64,000 nucleotides of DNA from Acinetobacter tibetensis (GCF_023824315.1 NZ_CP098732.1:310001-374000); one strand, 5' to 3'. Positions 1 to 8,974 are shown, numbered from the stretch's first letter. Notes: generated by a model from the letters alone, not told the origin. Numbers and translations: made by a program.

Positions 1-1314
1 AATTGGGGTCGAGATCATACTAAACACTTTGACCCAAATCCTTCCGTTGTCGTTTTCCCTTCAAGCACTGAACAAGTTCAAGCTATTGTTAAACTCGCAA
101 ATCAATACAATGTTGCGGTGACACCATCGGGTGGTCGTACAGGTTTATCTGCGGGTGCTGTGGCAGCCAATGGTGAAATTGTAGTCAGCATGGACAAAAT
201 GAACCAGATTCTGGAATTTTTCCCTGCTGACCGTATGGTACGTGTACAAGCGGGTGTAGTGACTGAACAATTACAAAATTATGCTGAAGAACAAGGTATG
301 TACTACCCAGTAGATTTTGCTTCTGCGGGTTCTTCACAAATTGGCGGTAACATTGGCACCAATGCGGGCGGTATTAAAGTCATTAAATATGGCATGACGC
401 GTAACTGGGTGCTGGGCTTAACCGTGGTGACGGGTAAAGGCGACATTTTGCGTTTAAACAAAGGCATGATTAAAAATGCTACAGGTTATGCGCTACAGCA
501 TTTATTTATTGGTGGTGAAGGTACTTTAGGTTTAGTGACTGAAGCTGAAATTAAATTAGAGCGTCAACCGCAAGACCTACAAGTGATGGTGTTGGGTGTG
601 CCTGATTTTAATGCGGTGATGCCTGTATTACATGCGTTCCAAGCTAAAATTGATTTAACTGCATTTGAATTCTTTGGTGAATTGGCGATGCAGAAAGTTT
701 TAGATCATGGACATGTACAACGTCCATTTGAAACACAATGCCCATTCTACGTATTACTTGAATTTGAAGCGCCGTTTGAGCCAATTATGGACAAGGCGAT
801 GGAAATTTTTGAGCATTGCATGGAACAAGGTTGGGTGCTGGATGGCGTGTTGAGCCAAAGCCTTGAGCAAGTCGAAAGCTTATGGCGTTTGCGTGAAGAC
901 ATTTCTGAGTCGATTGCGCCATTTACTCCATACAAAAATGACATTTCAGTTTTGATTACTCATGTGCCTGCATTTATTCAAGAAATTGACAGCATTGTGT
1001 CAGAAAACTATCCAGACTTTGAAATCTGCTGGTTTGGTCATATTGGCGACGGTAACTTGCACTTAAATATTCTTAAGCCTGCCGATTTAAGCAAAGATGA
1101 ATTCTTTGCGAAATGTCAGGTGGTGAATAAATACGTATTCGATACTGTGAAAAAGTATGATGGTTCTATCTCTGCCGAGCATGGTGTGGGCATGACCAAA
1201 AAGCCGTATTTGGAGTATTCACGCAGTGCTGAAGAAATTGAATACATGAAAGCTTTGAAAAAAGTATTCGATCCAAACGGGATTATGAACCCTGGTAAAT
1301 TATTCGATCTTTAA
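1..1314 (+). CDS. FAD-binding oxidase, 5' end missing
   Basis: The reading frame is open from the first base, so the gene begins upstream; 437 codons are visible. It is an FAD-linked oxidase of the GlcD / D-2-hydroxyglutarate dehydrogenase type, which oxidises 2-hydroxy acids with FAD. The FAD-binding (PCMH-type) loop PSGGRTGLSAGA lies at visible residues 42-54, followed by GGNIGTNAGG and GGEGTLG. The C-terminal FAD-oxidase half carries GHIGDGNLHLN near residue 345 and SAEHGVGMTKK near 391, both hallmarks of the family. Family length is about 470 residues, so some 30 residues are missing. An internal GTG at 118 is not the start, because the frame upstream already encodes family sequence. Substrate is not determinable from the sequence; a partner such as SerA could lie outside the window. 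Confidence 0.9.
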   Translation, partial: NWGRDHTKHFDPNPSVVVFPSSTEQVQAIVKLANQYNVAVTPSGGRTGLSAGAVAANGEIVVSMDKMNQILEFFPADRMVRVQAGVVTEQLQNYAEEQGMYYPVDFASAGSSQIGGNIGTNAGGIKVIKYGMTRNWVLGLTVVTGKGDILRLNKGMIKNATGYALQHLFIGGEGTLGLVTEAEIKLERQPQDLQVMVLGVPDFNAVMPVLHAFQAKIDLTAFEFFGELAMQKVLDHGHVQRPFETQCPFYVLLEFEAPFEPIMDKAMEIFEHCMEQGWVLDGVLSQSLEQVESLWRLREDISESIAPFTPYKNDISVLITHVPAFIQEIDSIVSENYPDFEICWFGHIGDGNLHLNILKPADLSKDEFFAKCQVVNKYVFDTVKKYDGSISAEHGVGMTKKPYLEYSRSAEEIEYMKALKKVFDPNGIMNPGKLFDL

Positions 1315-1328
1315 TCTGAATCATGTAA

Positions 1329-1358
1329 AAAAAAGCGTACTTTATCGTGCGCTTTTTT
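1329..1358 (+). terminator. Rho-independent terminator after FAD oxidase
   Basis: Arms AAAAGCGTAC and GTGCGCTTTT pair with one G-T wobble, followed by a T run. It lies 15 bp after the oxidase stop codon. Confidence 0.8.
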
Positions 1359-1422
1359 TATAAATTGCTAAAAATAAAAGAATTTGTATAATAGAAAACA
1401 TTAAAAAAACAAAGTACATAAT

Positions 1423-2418
1423 ATGAACAATAAAATTTTATATTTCATTATTGCTGGGCTAGTTTTGGTGGTTTTATGCCTCGTTTTTTATCGAAATGAT
1501 AAACTATCCGACATGGTCAGCGCATTGAATTCAATTGATACCGAAATATGTGGCTCTCAAGTTTCCTTGCCTAAGGAGTATCAAGTTTTAGCAGCCAGTG
1601 TTTATGCAGGTTCATCTAGTCATAATTTCCCCGCAGAATATAATGGCTATAAAGCAATTGATGTGATGGTGACAGTTACTCAGCCTACCGTGATTGTTTT
1701 AAGTGGTTATGAACAAAATGTTTGGAATATTAAAGCAACACAGCCCAATTTAGTAAAAGCCATCTTACTTGCAGGATATTATGATCAGAAGGTAATTTTA
1801 AATGACATTAAAGCCAAAATTTTAGGAGGGAAAGGTTCTGCCTGTCAGGGAAGCTATTATGATGAGCAGGAGATTAATCAGTTGAATCACTATAGTCAGT
1901 CGCACCTTAAAAGAAATGTAGATGCACTATATGTATTGGGAGGCACTCAATACATTAATATGGATGACAGTTTGGTTGCCCCATTAAAGAATAAGCTAAA
2001 AGAACATTTGCAAGCCTATAGTACAAAAACTGCACCTGTACTCACCAGTGAACATTATATGCAATTGCCCGAAAGTGATGAAGGAATGCAAAAAGCGTTG
2101 CAATTGGGTTTAATTCGACCAGCAACTTATGCTGATGCTAAGCAATTTGATTTAGCTCAAATTAGACAAAACAATGGAGATAATCCAGAGTTGACAGTAA
2201 TAGTGGGGGCGGGTGACGACGAGTTAAGACATGAGTTTTATTCAGACCATAGTTATGTCATTTTGAAACCTTTTAAGTTCCCAGAGGATATGTATGGTGC
2301 ACATTCCGCGACATTTTATTTGCCCCAAGGGGTTGCCTATCCAATAGGTGAGTTATCTCATTCAACACTCTATAACATGAATGATGGAACCTGTAGAGGC
2401 GCAGGATGCGGGCACTAG
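1423..2418 (+). CDS. hypothetical membrane-anchored protein
   Basis: 331 residues. Residues 4-22 form one hydrophobic helix (YFIIAGLVLVVLCLVFY) followed by Arg/Asp/Lys, so the protein is probably anchored in the inner membrane with the rest in the periplasm. Cysteines occur in the exported part (near residues 43 and 143), and the last ten residues are Cys-rich (GTCRGAGCGH), which could bind metal or form a disulfide. I recognise no family. It stands alone between a terminator and a lipoprotein gene on the same strand. No clear Shine-Dalgarno precedes the ATG, and the 183 bp after it show no gene. Confidence 0.65.
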   Translation: MNNKILYFIIAGLVLVVLCLVFYRNDKLSDMVSALNSIDTEICGSQVSLPKEYQVLAASVYAGSSSHNFPAEYNGYKAIDVMVTVTQPTVIVLSGYEQNVWNIKATQPNLVKAILLAGYYDQKVILNDIKAKILGGKGSACQGSYYDEQEINQLNHYSQSHLKRNVDALYVLGGTQYINMDDSLVAPLKNKLKEHLQAYSTKTAPVLTSEHYMQLPESDEGMQKALQLGLIRPATYADAKQFDLAQIRQNNGDNPELTVIVGAGDDELRHEFYSDHSYVILKPFKFPEDMYGAHSATFYLPQGVAYPIGELSHSTLYNMNDGTCRGAGCGH

Positions 2419-2601
2419 CTTTTGAACGGATAATTTAAGTCAAGCACCGTAATGGCAACATTGTGGTGTTTTTTATTGCTTGAATAAAAAGGGATACATA
2501 TCTCTGACCAAGAAAAACAAACGCTACATTGTTGCCATAGAGTTATGTGGCTAAGCATTGCATCATAACGGGTATGTAATGATATCTATGGGGAATTTGT
2601 C

Positions 2602-2973
2602 ATGTTGCGTTTAGTTTCGGTTTCAGCCTTATGCTTAGGATTATTGGCAGGCTGTGCCACCACACAAAATTTAGTCAATAAGGTCAGCAGTCCAGACACA
2701 CCTTTGGCGCAAGTATTAAAACAACGTCCTGATTTAGTCAAAGAATTATCTACCGTAGAAATTCGTCAATTTTTTAACAGTGTAGAAGCACCAACGGCTG
2801 CACAAGTGAAAGTGACGGAAACAGGTTTAATGGACGATTCAGTCCGTTCGATTCGTACCATCTATAGTTTTAAACATATGGATAATGACTGGAAATTGAT
2901 CGAAACTGAAAAGTCGTATCAATGTATGCGCGGTAAAAATACCAAGAATTTCCAAACTGCGAAGTGTTCTTAA
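2602..2973 (+). CDS. small hypothetical lipoprotein
   Basis: 123 residues with a type II signal peptide: a hydrophobic stretch ending in the lipobox LLAGC, so Cys18 would be lipidated and the protein tethered in the envelope. The mature part has no motif I recognise. A GGGGA sequence 8 bases upstream supports this ATG. The gene ends before a strong terminator and is probably transcribed alone. Confidence 0.75.
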   Translation: MLRLVSVSALCLGLLAGCATTQNLVNKVSSPDTPLAQVLKQRPDLVKELSTVEIRQFFNSVEAPTAAQVKVTETGLMDDSVRSIRTIYSFKHMDNDWKLIETEKSYQCMRGKNTKNFQTAKCS

Positions 2974-3017
2974 TAAATCTTTGATTTATGGTTGAAAATT
3001 AGGCTGTTTTGCTTCAT

Positions 3018-3046
3018 AAAAAGCGTATCTATTGATGCGTTTTTTT
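3018..3046 (+). terminator. Rho-independent terminator after lipoprotein gene
   Basis: AAAAGCGTATC and GATGCGTTTT pair around a TATT loop with two wobbles and end in a run of Ts. It separates the lipoprotein gene from the AbiH-like gene. Confidence 0.8.
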
Positions 3047-3065
3047 TATTTTGGACTTTATAAAA

Positions 3066-4520
3066 ATGAATATTTTAATTGTGGGGAATGGTTTCGATTT
3101 GTCGCATTATTTGCCGACTAAGTACGATCATTTTATGGATGTGATGGGGGCAATAGAAGCAAAAGATACAGGTGGTTTACCTGCAAATTTGTCTGAAAGA
3201 AAAATAAACGAATGGTTAGAAGAATTAGACAAAATTTTCCAAAAGCGAAATAAAATGGAGTCCCTACCTTATCATATGAAGTTTGATGAATTATATGCTC
3301 AAACTCGTGATCCAAATTTTATAGATAAAACTAAAGAATACTATTTAACAGAGAAAATTTTTCTTCCGGCACAAGATGTTATTAAAATTCAATATAGATT
3401 AGCTCTTAATTCGTGGTATCAATATTTTAAAAATCATGTCGTGGAGATCAAAACATGGATTGATTTCGAACAAAAAATTGAAAATGTTTTAACTTTAGTT
3501 GGGAAGAAAATTCAAGAGATTGAACATATTGAAACAGAAGAAGAAATAATAAATTATTTTAATGGTACCGATAATTCCAAACCAAAAATTAATAACAAAA
3601 ATTTGAACACATTGAATTTCTTTCATCTAACAGTCAAAGAACATATGAGTAGAGTTCTATCAAGAGATTTACGAACTGGAAAGCCATTTAAAACTGCAAC
3701 GGGAATTTTTATTAACATTCATAAGGAATTTTGTAATGGTGCCAACAGGTCTAATGGTTTTAGCCCTAGCTACTTTATTGATTATCTAGCTGAACAGTTA
3801 GAAGATTTTATACAATTATTTAATCTTTATTTGGAAGCAATCATAAAGAATTTAAAAGAAAAAAATCAATTTATCATCAAGTCTGAAAGTTGGTTGGATC
3901 CAGATAAAATTTATTCATTCAATTATACAAACACATATCAACGAATTCATAAAAATGTTGAAGTGGACTATTTGCATGGTTCATCAGTAGAGAAACAAAA
4001 TATTGTTTTAGGTGTATCTGATTTAGAAGATAAATCTTTAAAGAAAATTAAAGCGTATGGATTTACGAAATATCATCAGAAACTTTTTAAAGATACGGAT
4101 TATTTATTTTTAGATGGATATAAAAATAATATTTCAAAAAATGAAGAAGATATTTTGGTTTTAAAAAATGAATTGAAGGGTGAAAATAGAGCAGCTTATC
4201 GTGATAGTTTAAATAATAAGATTAGGTCAAAACAGAATGAGTGTAAATTGAACTTAGATATAACAATTTGGGGGCATTCATTAGATGTTTCAGATAAAGA
4301 TTATATTATCGATCTGTTTAGTTTAAATGATGATATGGATCGTAATGTTCGAGTTACGGTTTACTATTTCAATAAGCCAGCAAAGTTTGCATTATTAAAT
4401 AATTTATTGGCAATTATAGGCAAAGATATAGTTGAAAAATGGATGAAAAATAAGTGGCTGCAATTTAAAGAAAATCCAGAAATTAAATTTATAGAAGCTG
4501 AAAATCAAAAAATTGCTTAA
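3066..4520 (+). CDS. AbiH-family abortive infection protein
   Basis: 484 residues. The N-terminus (ILIVGNGFDLSHYLPTKY, residues 3-20) is the diagnostic glycine-rich motif of the AbiH family. The later motifs SFNYTNTYQ, DYLHGSS and IWGHSLDVSDKDYI occur in the usual order. AbiH was found as a lactococcal abortive-infection system that stops phage propagation; its biochemical mechanism is not established. A TTG at 3051 could extend the frame by five residues, but it sits in the T tail of the upstream terminator and the family motif starts right after the ATG at 3066. The gene is markedly more A+T-rich than its neighbours and has no partner gene, which suggests a horizontally acquired single-gene defence. 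Confidence 0.85.
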   Translation: MNILIVGNGFDLSHYLPTKYDHFMDVMGAIEAKDTGGLPANLSERKINEWLEELDKIFQKRNKMESLPYHMKFDELYAQTRDPNFIDKTKEYYLTEKIFLPAQDVIKIQYRLALNSWYQYFKNHVVEIKTWIDFEQKIENVLTLVGKKIQEIEHIETEEEIINYFNGTDNSKPKINNKNLNTLNFFHLTVKEHMSRVLSRDLRTGKPFKTATGIFINIHKEFCNGANRSNGFSPSYFIDYLAEQLEDFIQLFNLYLEAIIKNLKEKNQFIIKSESWLDPDKIYSFNYTNTYQRIHKNVEVDYLHGSSVEKQNIVLGVSDLEDKSLKKIKAYGFTKYHQKLFKDTDYLFLDGYKNNISKNEEDILVLKNELKGENRAAYRDSLNNKIRSKQNECKLNLDITIWGHSLDVSDKDYIIDLFSLNDDMDRNVRVTVYYFNKPAKFALLNNLLAIIGKDIVEKWMKNKWLQFKENPEIKFIEAENQKIA

Positions 4521-4583
4521 TATAGATTTTGATCTTTTACTTAATGTAAAAAATTACAATTCCCAACCGATAAACTGCTAAAC

Positions 4584-4609
4584 TACACCCACTTGACCTA
4601 GTGGGTGTA
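4584..4609. other. 10-bp perfect inverted repeat in the abiH-MFS gap
   Basis: TACACCCACT and AGTGGGTGTA pair perfectly around TGACCT. It lacks a T run, so it is not a standard terminator. It may shape the 3' end of the abiH transcript or the leader of the downstream pump gene. The rest of the 295-bp gap (4521-4815) shows no gene or recognised riboswitch. Confidence 0.45.
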
Positions 4610-4815
4610 CTAGCTTGAGTGATAAAAATCTCACAACTGAAATTACTTAAACTGTCTTAGACACCTTGTGAATACGGTGTATTAAGCTGCTAAACCTTAG
4701 CGCATTCAAAAAAAACGTAATTTAAATAAATCTCTCAGTGCTGGTCATTGGGCTGACGCTTATCTCCCAAAAATAGCTTCCAGCCTAGATCAGACCATAA
4801 TGATATGTAGAAAAA

Positions 4816-6045
4816 ATGCAAAAAGTTCAAACGACCCCATTGAATCGTGCCACGCTGATGTTTCCTTTAGCTTTGGTGCTGTTCGAATTTTCCGTCTATA
4901 TCGGAAATGATTTAGTCCAACCTGCCATGCTAGCCATCACTAAAGAATTTGGTGTCAGCAGCAGTTGGGCACCATCATCCATGTCTTTTTATCTGTTGGG
5001 TGGAGCCTGTGTCGCTTGGCTCTTGGGTCCCTTATCGGATCGACTTGGGCGTAAAAAAGTACTGTTAACAGGCGTACTGTTTTTTAGCGTCTGTTGTTTA
5101 CTGATTTTACTCACTCACAATATTGAGCAATTCCTTGCCCTACGCTTTTTACAAGGCATTGGATTAACCGTGATTTCAGCCGTGGGTTATGCTGCCATTC
5201 AGGAAACTTTTGAAGAGCGTGATGCCATTAAAGTCATGGCACTGATGGCCAATATTTCCTTACTTGCACCTTTGCTCGGCCCAGTTTTAGGGGCATTCCT
5301 GATTGACCATGTGTCATGGCATTGGGGTTTTATCGGGATTGCTTTATTGGCCTTTTTGAGTTGGTTTGGTTTAAAAGCAAAAATGCCTGCAACACAACCA
5401 ACCGTGGTGAAACAGCCATTACGCTATATTTTTTCGGACTTTAAACGAGTCTATCAAAATAAGCGTTTTCTTGGTTTAACCTTGGCATTGCCTATGGTCA
5501 GTATGCCTTTGATGTTATGGATTGCACTTTCGCCAGTCATGTTGATAGAAGAGCTTGGACTGAGCAGTTTGCAATACGGTCTAGCGCAATTTCCTGTATT
5601 GGGCGGGTTGATTGCGGGCAATTTGGTGTTGATTAAAATCATCGATCGGTTGGCTTTGGGCAAAACGGTGATGATGGGCTTACCGATTATGCTGTTGGGC
5701 ACGTTGCTGATTCTGGCGGGTATCTTCTGGCGGGATTATTTCCTGCTGTGTTTAATTATCGGTATGACCTTGATCAGCTTTGGTGAGGGGATTAGTTTTT
5801 CAGTGCTGTACCGTTTTGCTTTAATGTCTTCTGAGGTGTCGAAAGGCACTGTGGCTGCTGCCGTGTCGATGCTGTTGATGTTTAGTTTCTTTTTTATTAT
5901 TGAAGGGGTGCGCATTCTGTATGAACAGTACCATTTACTGGCCTATGGTTTGGCATGTTTTGTTTTGATTGCGCTATGGTTTAGTTTTCCACGACGCATG
6001 TTGCAACAAGTCTTGTTGGAGCGTAAAGCCAAAGGCGAGTTTTAA
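4816..6045 (+). CDS. craA: MFS drug exporter, CraA/MdfA type
   Basis: 409 residues, the size of CraA and MdfA, with about 12 hydrophobic segments. It is a proton-driven inner-membrane exporter; Acinetobacter CraA exports chloramphenicol and other compounds. The first membrane helix has FEFSVYIGNDL with Glu24 and Asp32, matching the paired acidic residues that MdfA-family pumps use for cation and proton handling. The loop motif GPLSDRLGRKKVLL (motif A) follows helix 2, and GPVLGAFLID (motif C type) lies in helix 5. Only a weak ribosome binding site precedes the ATG. The match to CraA rests on recalled sequence similarity, so the substrate range here is inferred. Confidence 0.8.
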   Translation: MQKVQTTPLNRATLMFPLALVLFEFSVYIGNDLVQPAMLAITKEFGVSSSWAPSSMSFYLLGGACVAWLLGPLSDRLGRKKVLLTGVLFFSVCCLLILLTHNIEQFLALRFLQGIGLTVISAVGYAAIQETFEERDAIKVMALMANISLLAPLLGPVLGAFLIDHVSWHWGFIGIALLAFLSWFGLKAKMPATQPTVVKQPLRYIFSDFKRVYQNKRFLGLTLALPMVSMPLMLWIALSPVMLIEELGLSSLQYGLAQFPVLGGLIAGNLVLIKIIDRLALGKTVMMGLPIMLLGTLLILAGIFWRDYFLLCLIIGMTLISFGEGISFSVLYRFALMSSEVSKGTVAAAVSMLLMFSFFFIIEGVRILYEQYHLLAYGLACFVLIALWFSFPRRMLQQVLLERKAKGEF

Positions 6046-6066
6046 TTCGCTTAAAACTTTTTTTGT

Positions 6067-6094
6067 TCAAACAGGCAGATTGATGCCTGTTTGA
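6067..6094 (+). terminator. hairpin after MFS exporter gene
   Basis: An 11-bp perfect stem (TCAAACAGGCA with TGCCTGTTTGA) lies 21 bp after the exporter stop, between convergent genes. The T tail is weak, so it may act in both directions or protect the 3' end. Confidence 0.5.
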
Positions 6095-6124
6095 TTCATT
6101 TGGATGCTGTGAAAATGACATTGC

Positions 6125-6409
6125 TTAAGATTCAAATTTCTTTAATTTGTGATCAAAAACAAAGGGACCGAAGGGTAAAATTGAGGCGATAAAACCGAGA
6201 ATAAACATTTTAATCGACCATTTCTGTTTTTCGCAGACAACAAATAGCACGGCCAAAAATAGAATAAACAGAATACCGTGTCCCATTCCAACGAATTTCA
6301 CTAAGATTGGATTGCCCCAAATATATTTTAAAGGCATGGCAATAAATAGGAGAAGCAGAAAAGATAAGCCTTCCAGAAAACCAACAACACGCAAGGTTTT
6401 AATAGTCAT
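6125..6409 (-). CDS. DUF3817-like small membrane protein
   Basis: 94 residues with three likely membrane helices and the pattern TLRVVGFLEGLSFLLLL at the N-terminus, GMGHGILFILFLAVL in the middle and LPFGPFVFDHK near the end, as in DUF3817 integral membrane proteins. Function is unknown. The frame could be extended upstream to 6505, but those 32 residues are unlike the family, so I start at the ATG at 6409. It ends convergently with the exporter gene. Confidence 0.75.
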   Translation of the reverse strand: MTIKTLRVVGFLEGLSFLLLLFIAMPLKYIWGNPILVKFVGMGHGILFILFLAVLFVVCEKQKWSIKMFILGFIASILPFGPFVFDHKLKKFES

Positions 6410-6568
6410 ATTCAAAACAATAAAATTGAGAATGAATCTCGATTCTAGCGGAAACAGGTGAATCTTTATACATAAAAAATGGGTGCAATCGATAAAATTT
6501 TGCATGGTATGAGTGGCTGGTCATTATCAATAGGCACACAAGGTTTGGGTGCTTTGCATAATTTATAT

Positions 6569-7732
6569 TCATTTAATTTCTAATGCCAATAAGCGTTGTT
6601 TCAGCCTTAATAATTCAGGCAAGGTTTCGAGTAACAGGCTCATTTGCTTGAGCACCAATTGCCAATGTTCCGAAAGCTCTGTTTTGTTGCTGATCTGCTG
6701 AATTTCATCCAGTTTGTTTTGTATCAGTTGAGGATCTAAAGCTTGCTGTTGGATCAAGCTGCTATTTAAAGTCTGCAAGCACCATTGCATCAGCTCCAAA
6801 ATTTTAGGATCTTGAACCTGCTCACGATGGCTGCCCAAAGCAGCAATATAACTGAGTTGGCTATGGCTATAGACCAGATAGCGAAAGGCATGTTGAATCA
6901 GTTCAGGATTTGGCTGTGGTTCAGCACTTAGACTGGAAATCATGCTAGACAGTTCAATTTGCGCGTCATGCGCTAAGCGGCGTGCTTTGCGGTAAGCCAT
7001 ACTGTTGTTTTTACCCTGTTGATACTGCTCCACAATTGCGGTGAAATAATCCAAAGTCGCTTGGCTGCTGTTGAGAATATTTTTAGAAATGTTACGAAAA
7101 TTCCAGTCTGGCCAAATGGTGTTGACTGCAAACCATGCAATGAAACAGCCGAGCAAGGTATCAATAATGCGTGGCAAAATGATGTCATAACCTGCACCTT
7201 TGAGATTGAAAATCAGTAGCACCATTAAGGTTGCCATGAGGGTGGCTATGGCATATTTTTGCGAGCGTAAATAGAAAAATGCCACCCCAGATAAAATGGT
7301 CAGGATCAGTTGTCCTTCAATACTGGGCACAAAATATAACAGTGGAACACCTAAAATGACTCCCAACAGTGTACCGAGGGTTCTGAGCTTTAAACGACTT
7401 TTGGTGGCAAAATAACTGATTTGGCAGACAAATAAACTGGTGAGTAAAATCCAGTAACCATGTTTGGCAAATGGTAATAAAGAAATGGCATAGCCTACTG
7501 CAAAGACAAAGGCGATACGCACGGCATGACGAAACAGGGCAGATTGTGGGGTTAAATGTTGACGGAGTTTAAGCCACAAGTCTGGTATGCCATGAATGTC
7601 ATCATCCAGCAGATTTAAATTGTCCTGATGTACAGAATAATGTTGTTGGTAATGGTCTTGTTCAATGGCTAAATTGGAAAATTGTTCTTGGACATTGCGT
7701 AAATTTCGCAGAACCAAGCTCAAGTTTTTCAC
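6569..7732 (-). CDS. YccS-like FUSC protein, C-terminal half (frameshifted)
   Basis: 387 residues equal to the second half of the YccS/YhfK-type FUSC family: a soluble segment, then a second block of about five membrane helices (RIAFVFAVGYAISLLPF onward) and a C-terminal helical domain. Full-length members of about 715 residues carry two such halves. The first half lies just upstream in another frame (7734-8723); together they give 716 residues. The GTG at 7732 sits one base after the upstream TGA. The same frame stays open back to the TAG ending at 7757 and would read HNIEVKNL across the junction, which looks like authentic protein. A single-base indel is therefore the simplest reading. Members are putative inner-membrane exporters of unknown substrate. 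Confidence 0.75.
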   Translation of the reverse strand: MKNLSLVLRNLRNVQEQFSNLAIEQDHYQQHYSVHQDNLNLLDDDIHGIPDLWLKLRQHLTPQSALFRHAVRIAFVFAVGYAISLLPFAKHGYWILLTSLFVCQISYFATKSRLKLRTLGTLLGVILGVPLLYFVPSIEGQLILTILSGVAFFYLRSQKYAIATLMATLMVLLIFNLKGAGYDIILPRIIDTLLGCFIAWFAVNTIWPDWNFRNISKNILNSSQATLDYFTAIVEQYQQGKNNSMAYRKARRLAHDAQIELSSMISSLSAEPQPNPELIQHAFRYLVYSHSQLSYIAALGSHREQVQDPKILELMQWCLQTLNSSLIQQQALDPQLIQNKLDEIQQISNKTELSEHWQLVLKQMSLLLETLPELLRLKQRLLALEIK

Positions 7733-7733
7733 T

Positions 7734-8723
7734 TCAATATTGTGTGGATGGATGATCTAAAATCCAATGGTGCATGGAATCTTCTAGGTATTGCAAAGCC
7801 GAGGCATGTGTCGAGTCCATTTCAAAAGCCTCTTGCTGCAATATACATTCCGCCAATTTTTGACAGGAGTTGGCTTGCAAACGAATATTCTTTTGAATCC
7901 GAAAGATTAAATCGGTGCGACTAAAGTTGCGATGAAGGTTTTCATAGTGCAAATAATTTGAGGTGGCTTGCTCGTGAATGTCTTGCGCCAGAAAATATAG
8001 ATTGAGCCAATAAATCGTTTTTTGATTGGCACGTGAGGCTTTTAAACGGGTCAGCAGCGAGGCTTTGCAATGATTTAAGCGTTGCACCACTTGCGCATTT
8101 TGTTGCGAAACATCGAACAGCAGCATTTCAACATTATCAATATTATCGGGATCAAACAACCGCGCTTTCGCCTGAAGTAATGTCGAAAGTTGTTGAAAGC
8201 TTTGCGCTAAATTATCTTGGACAGCCTGAGTGGGTTTGAGTAAATAAAACAACATGGAACTGAGTCCGTACCACACCGCACCTAAAACAAAATAACTGGG
8301 CTGTTGATACCATGCTTGATATTCACCCAGTCCGAACATGGTGTAAATCGACAGTAAAATGGTGCCAAAGGAAATGGCGGCATAGCGTTGCCCCAGTGCA
8401 CCCATCAAAATCAGGAAGGCACTGGACAAAGACAAATACAAAATAAACAGCAGTTTATATGGGGCAAGAAATTCGAGAATGCTGCTGACACTAAAAAATA
8501 AAATACAGACATAGAGCAGATTACGCAGGCGAATACTGAGTCGATCATCAAAATCGGTCAGTGCGGCAGCAATTGCACCTAGCGTTACGGGAACGATAAG
8601 CAGTTGATGGCCTGCATAGAACAAACCCAATGTTGTTCCTGTCAACACAATCAAGATTTGTAGGCAATAGACCCAAATTGAATTGGAGAAAAAAGCACGC
8701 AGAAACTGACGTAAAGGATTCAC
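7734..8723 (-). CDS. YccS-like FUSC protein, N-terminal half (frameshifted)
   Basis: 329 residues with a first block of about six membrane helices (from VYCLQILIVLTGTTLGLFYAG), the stretch GALGQRYAAISFGTILL and then a helical cytoplasmic domain, as in the N-terminal half of YccS. It starts at GTG 8723 and ends early at TGA 7736-7734, where the C-terminal half continues in a different frame. Possibilities are a disabling indel, an assembly or sequencing error, or two translationally coupled halves (the stop and next GTG are one base apart). The intact length of both parts argues for a recent or artefactual event. Confidence 0.75.
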   Translation of the reverse strand: MNPLRQFLRAFFSNSIWVYCLQILIVLTGTTLGLFYAGHQLLIVPVTLGAIAAALTDFDDRLSIRLRNLLYVCILFFSVSSILEFLAPYKLLFILYLSLSSAFLILMGALGQRYAAISFGTILLSIYTMFGLGEYQAWYQQPSYFVLGAVWYGLSSMLFYLLKPTQAVQDNLAQSFQQLSTLLQAKARLFDPDNIDNVEMLLFDVSQQNAQVVQRLNHCKASLLTRLKASRANQKTIYWLNLYFLAQDIHEQATSNYLHYENLHRNFSRTDLIFRIQKNIRLQANSCQKLAECILQQEAFEMDSTHASALQYLEDSMHHWILDHPSTQY

Positions 8724-8891
8724 AATGTTGTTCTTTATAGAGTGTTATCGTTTTCAATGAGCCTGATCTTTTTTGGTCTAGCTGTCAATTCTTGATTGAT
8801 CTTTTAGTTTTGCTTTAAACGGCAGTTCTGTATGAAGACGCAGCAGTTAAAGCAAAAATTTTCATTGATTAAGGTATGTGTAGGACAGAAT

Positions 8892-8967
8892 TGTGGATAA
8901 GTTTGGGTTTATCAACAGTACATTTATGCTTTGTACGGCATTGTGTATAACCTTGAACTTATCCACA
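8892..8967. repeat. nested inverted repeat with four DnaA-box-like nonamers
   Basis: Outer arms TGTGGATAAGTT (8892-8903) and AACTTATCCACA (8956-8967) are perfect 12-bp inverted repeats. They contain TTATCCACA, the canonical DnaA box. Inside are TTATCAACA (8909-8917, one mismatch) and, on the other strand, TTATACACA (8942-8950). An inner pair GTACA/TGTAC closes the structure. The four nonamers alternate in orientation. The element lies 7 bp after the sodC stop codon and upstream of the yccS-like gene. It could bind DnaA, act as a 3' RNA structure, or both. Confidence 0.6.
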
Positions 8968-8974
8968 GTGGGAC

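Noticed and set aside
2452..2539. 9-bp inverted repeat ATGGCAACA/TGTTGCCAT
   Set aside because: It has a 70-bp spacing and no further support; such pairs occur by chance.
7019..8239. Plus-strand frames opposite the yccS-like halves
   Set aside because: They have no ribosome sites, no family motifs, and lie wholly inside conserved coding sequence on the other strand.
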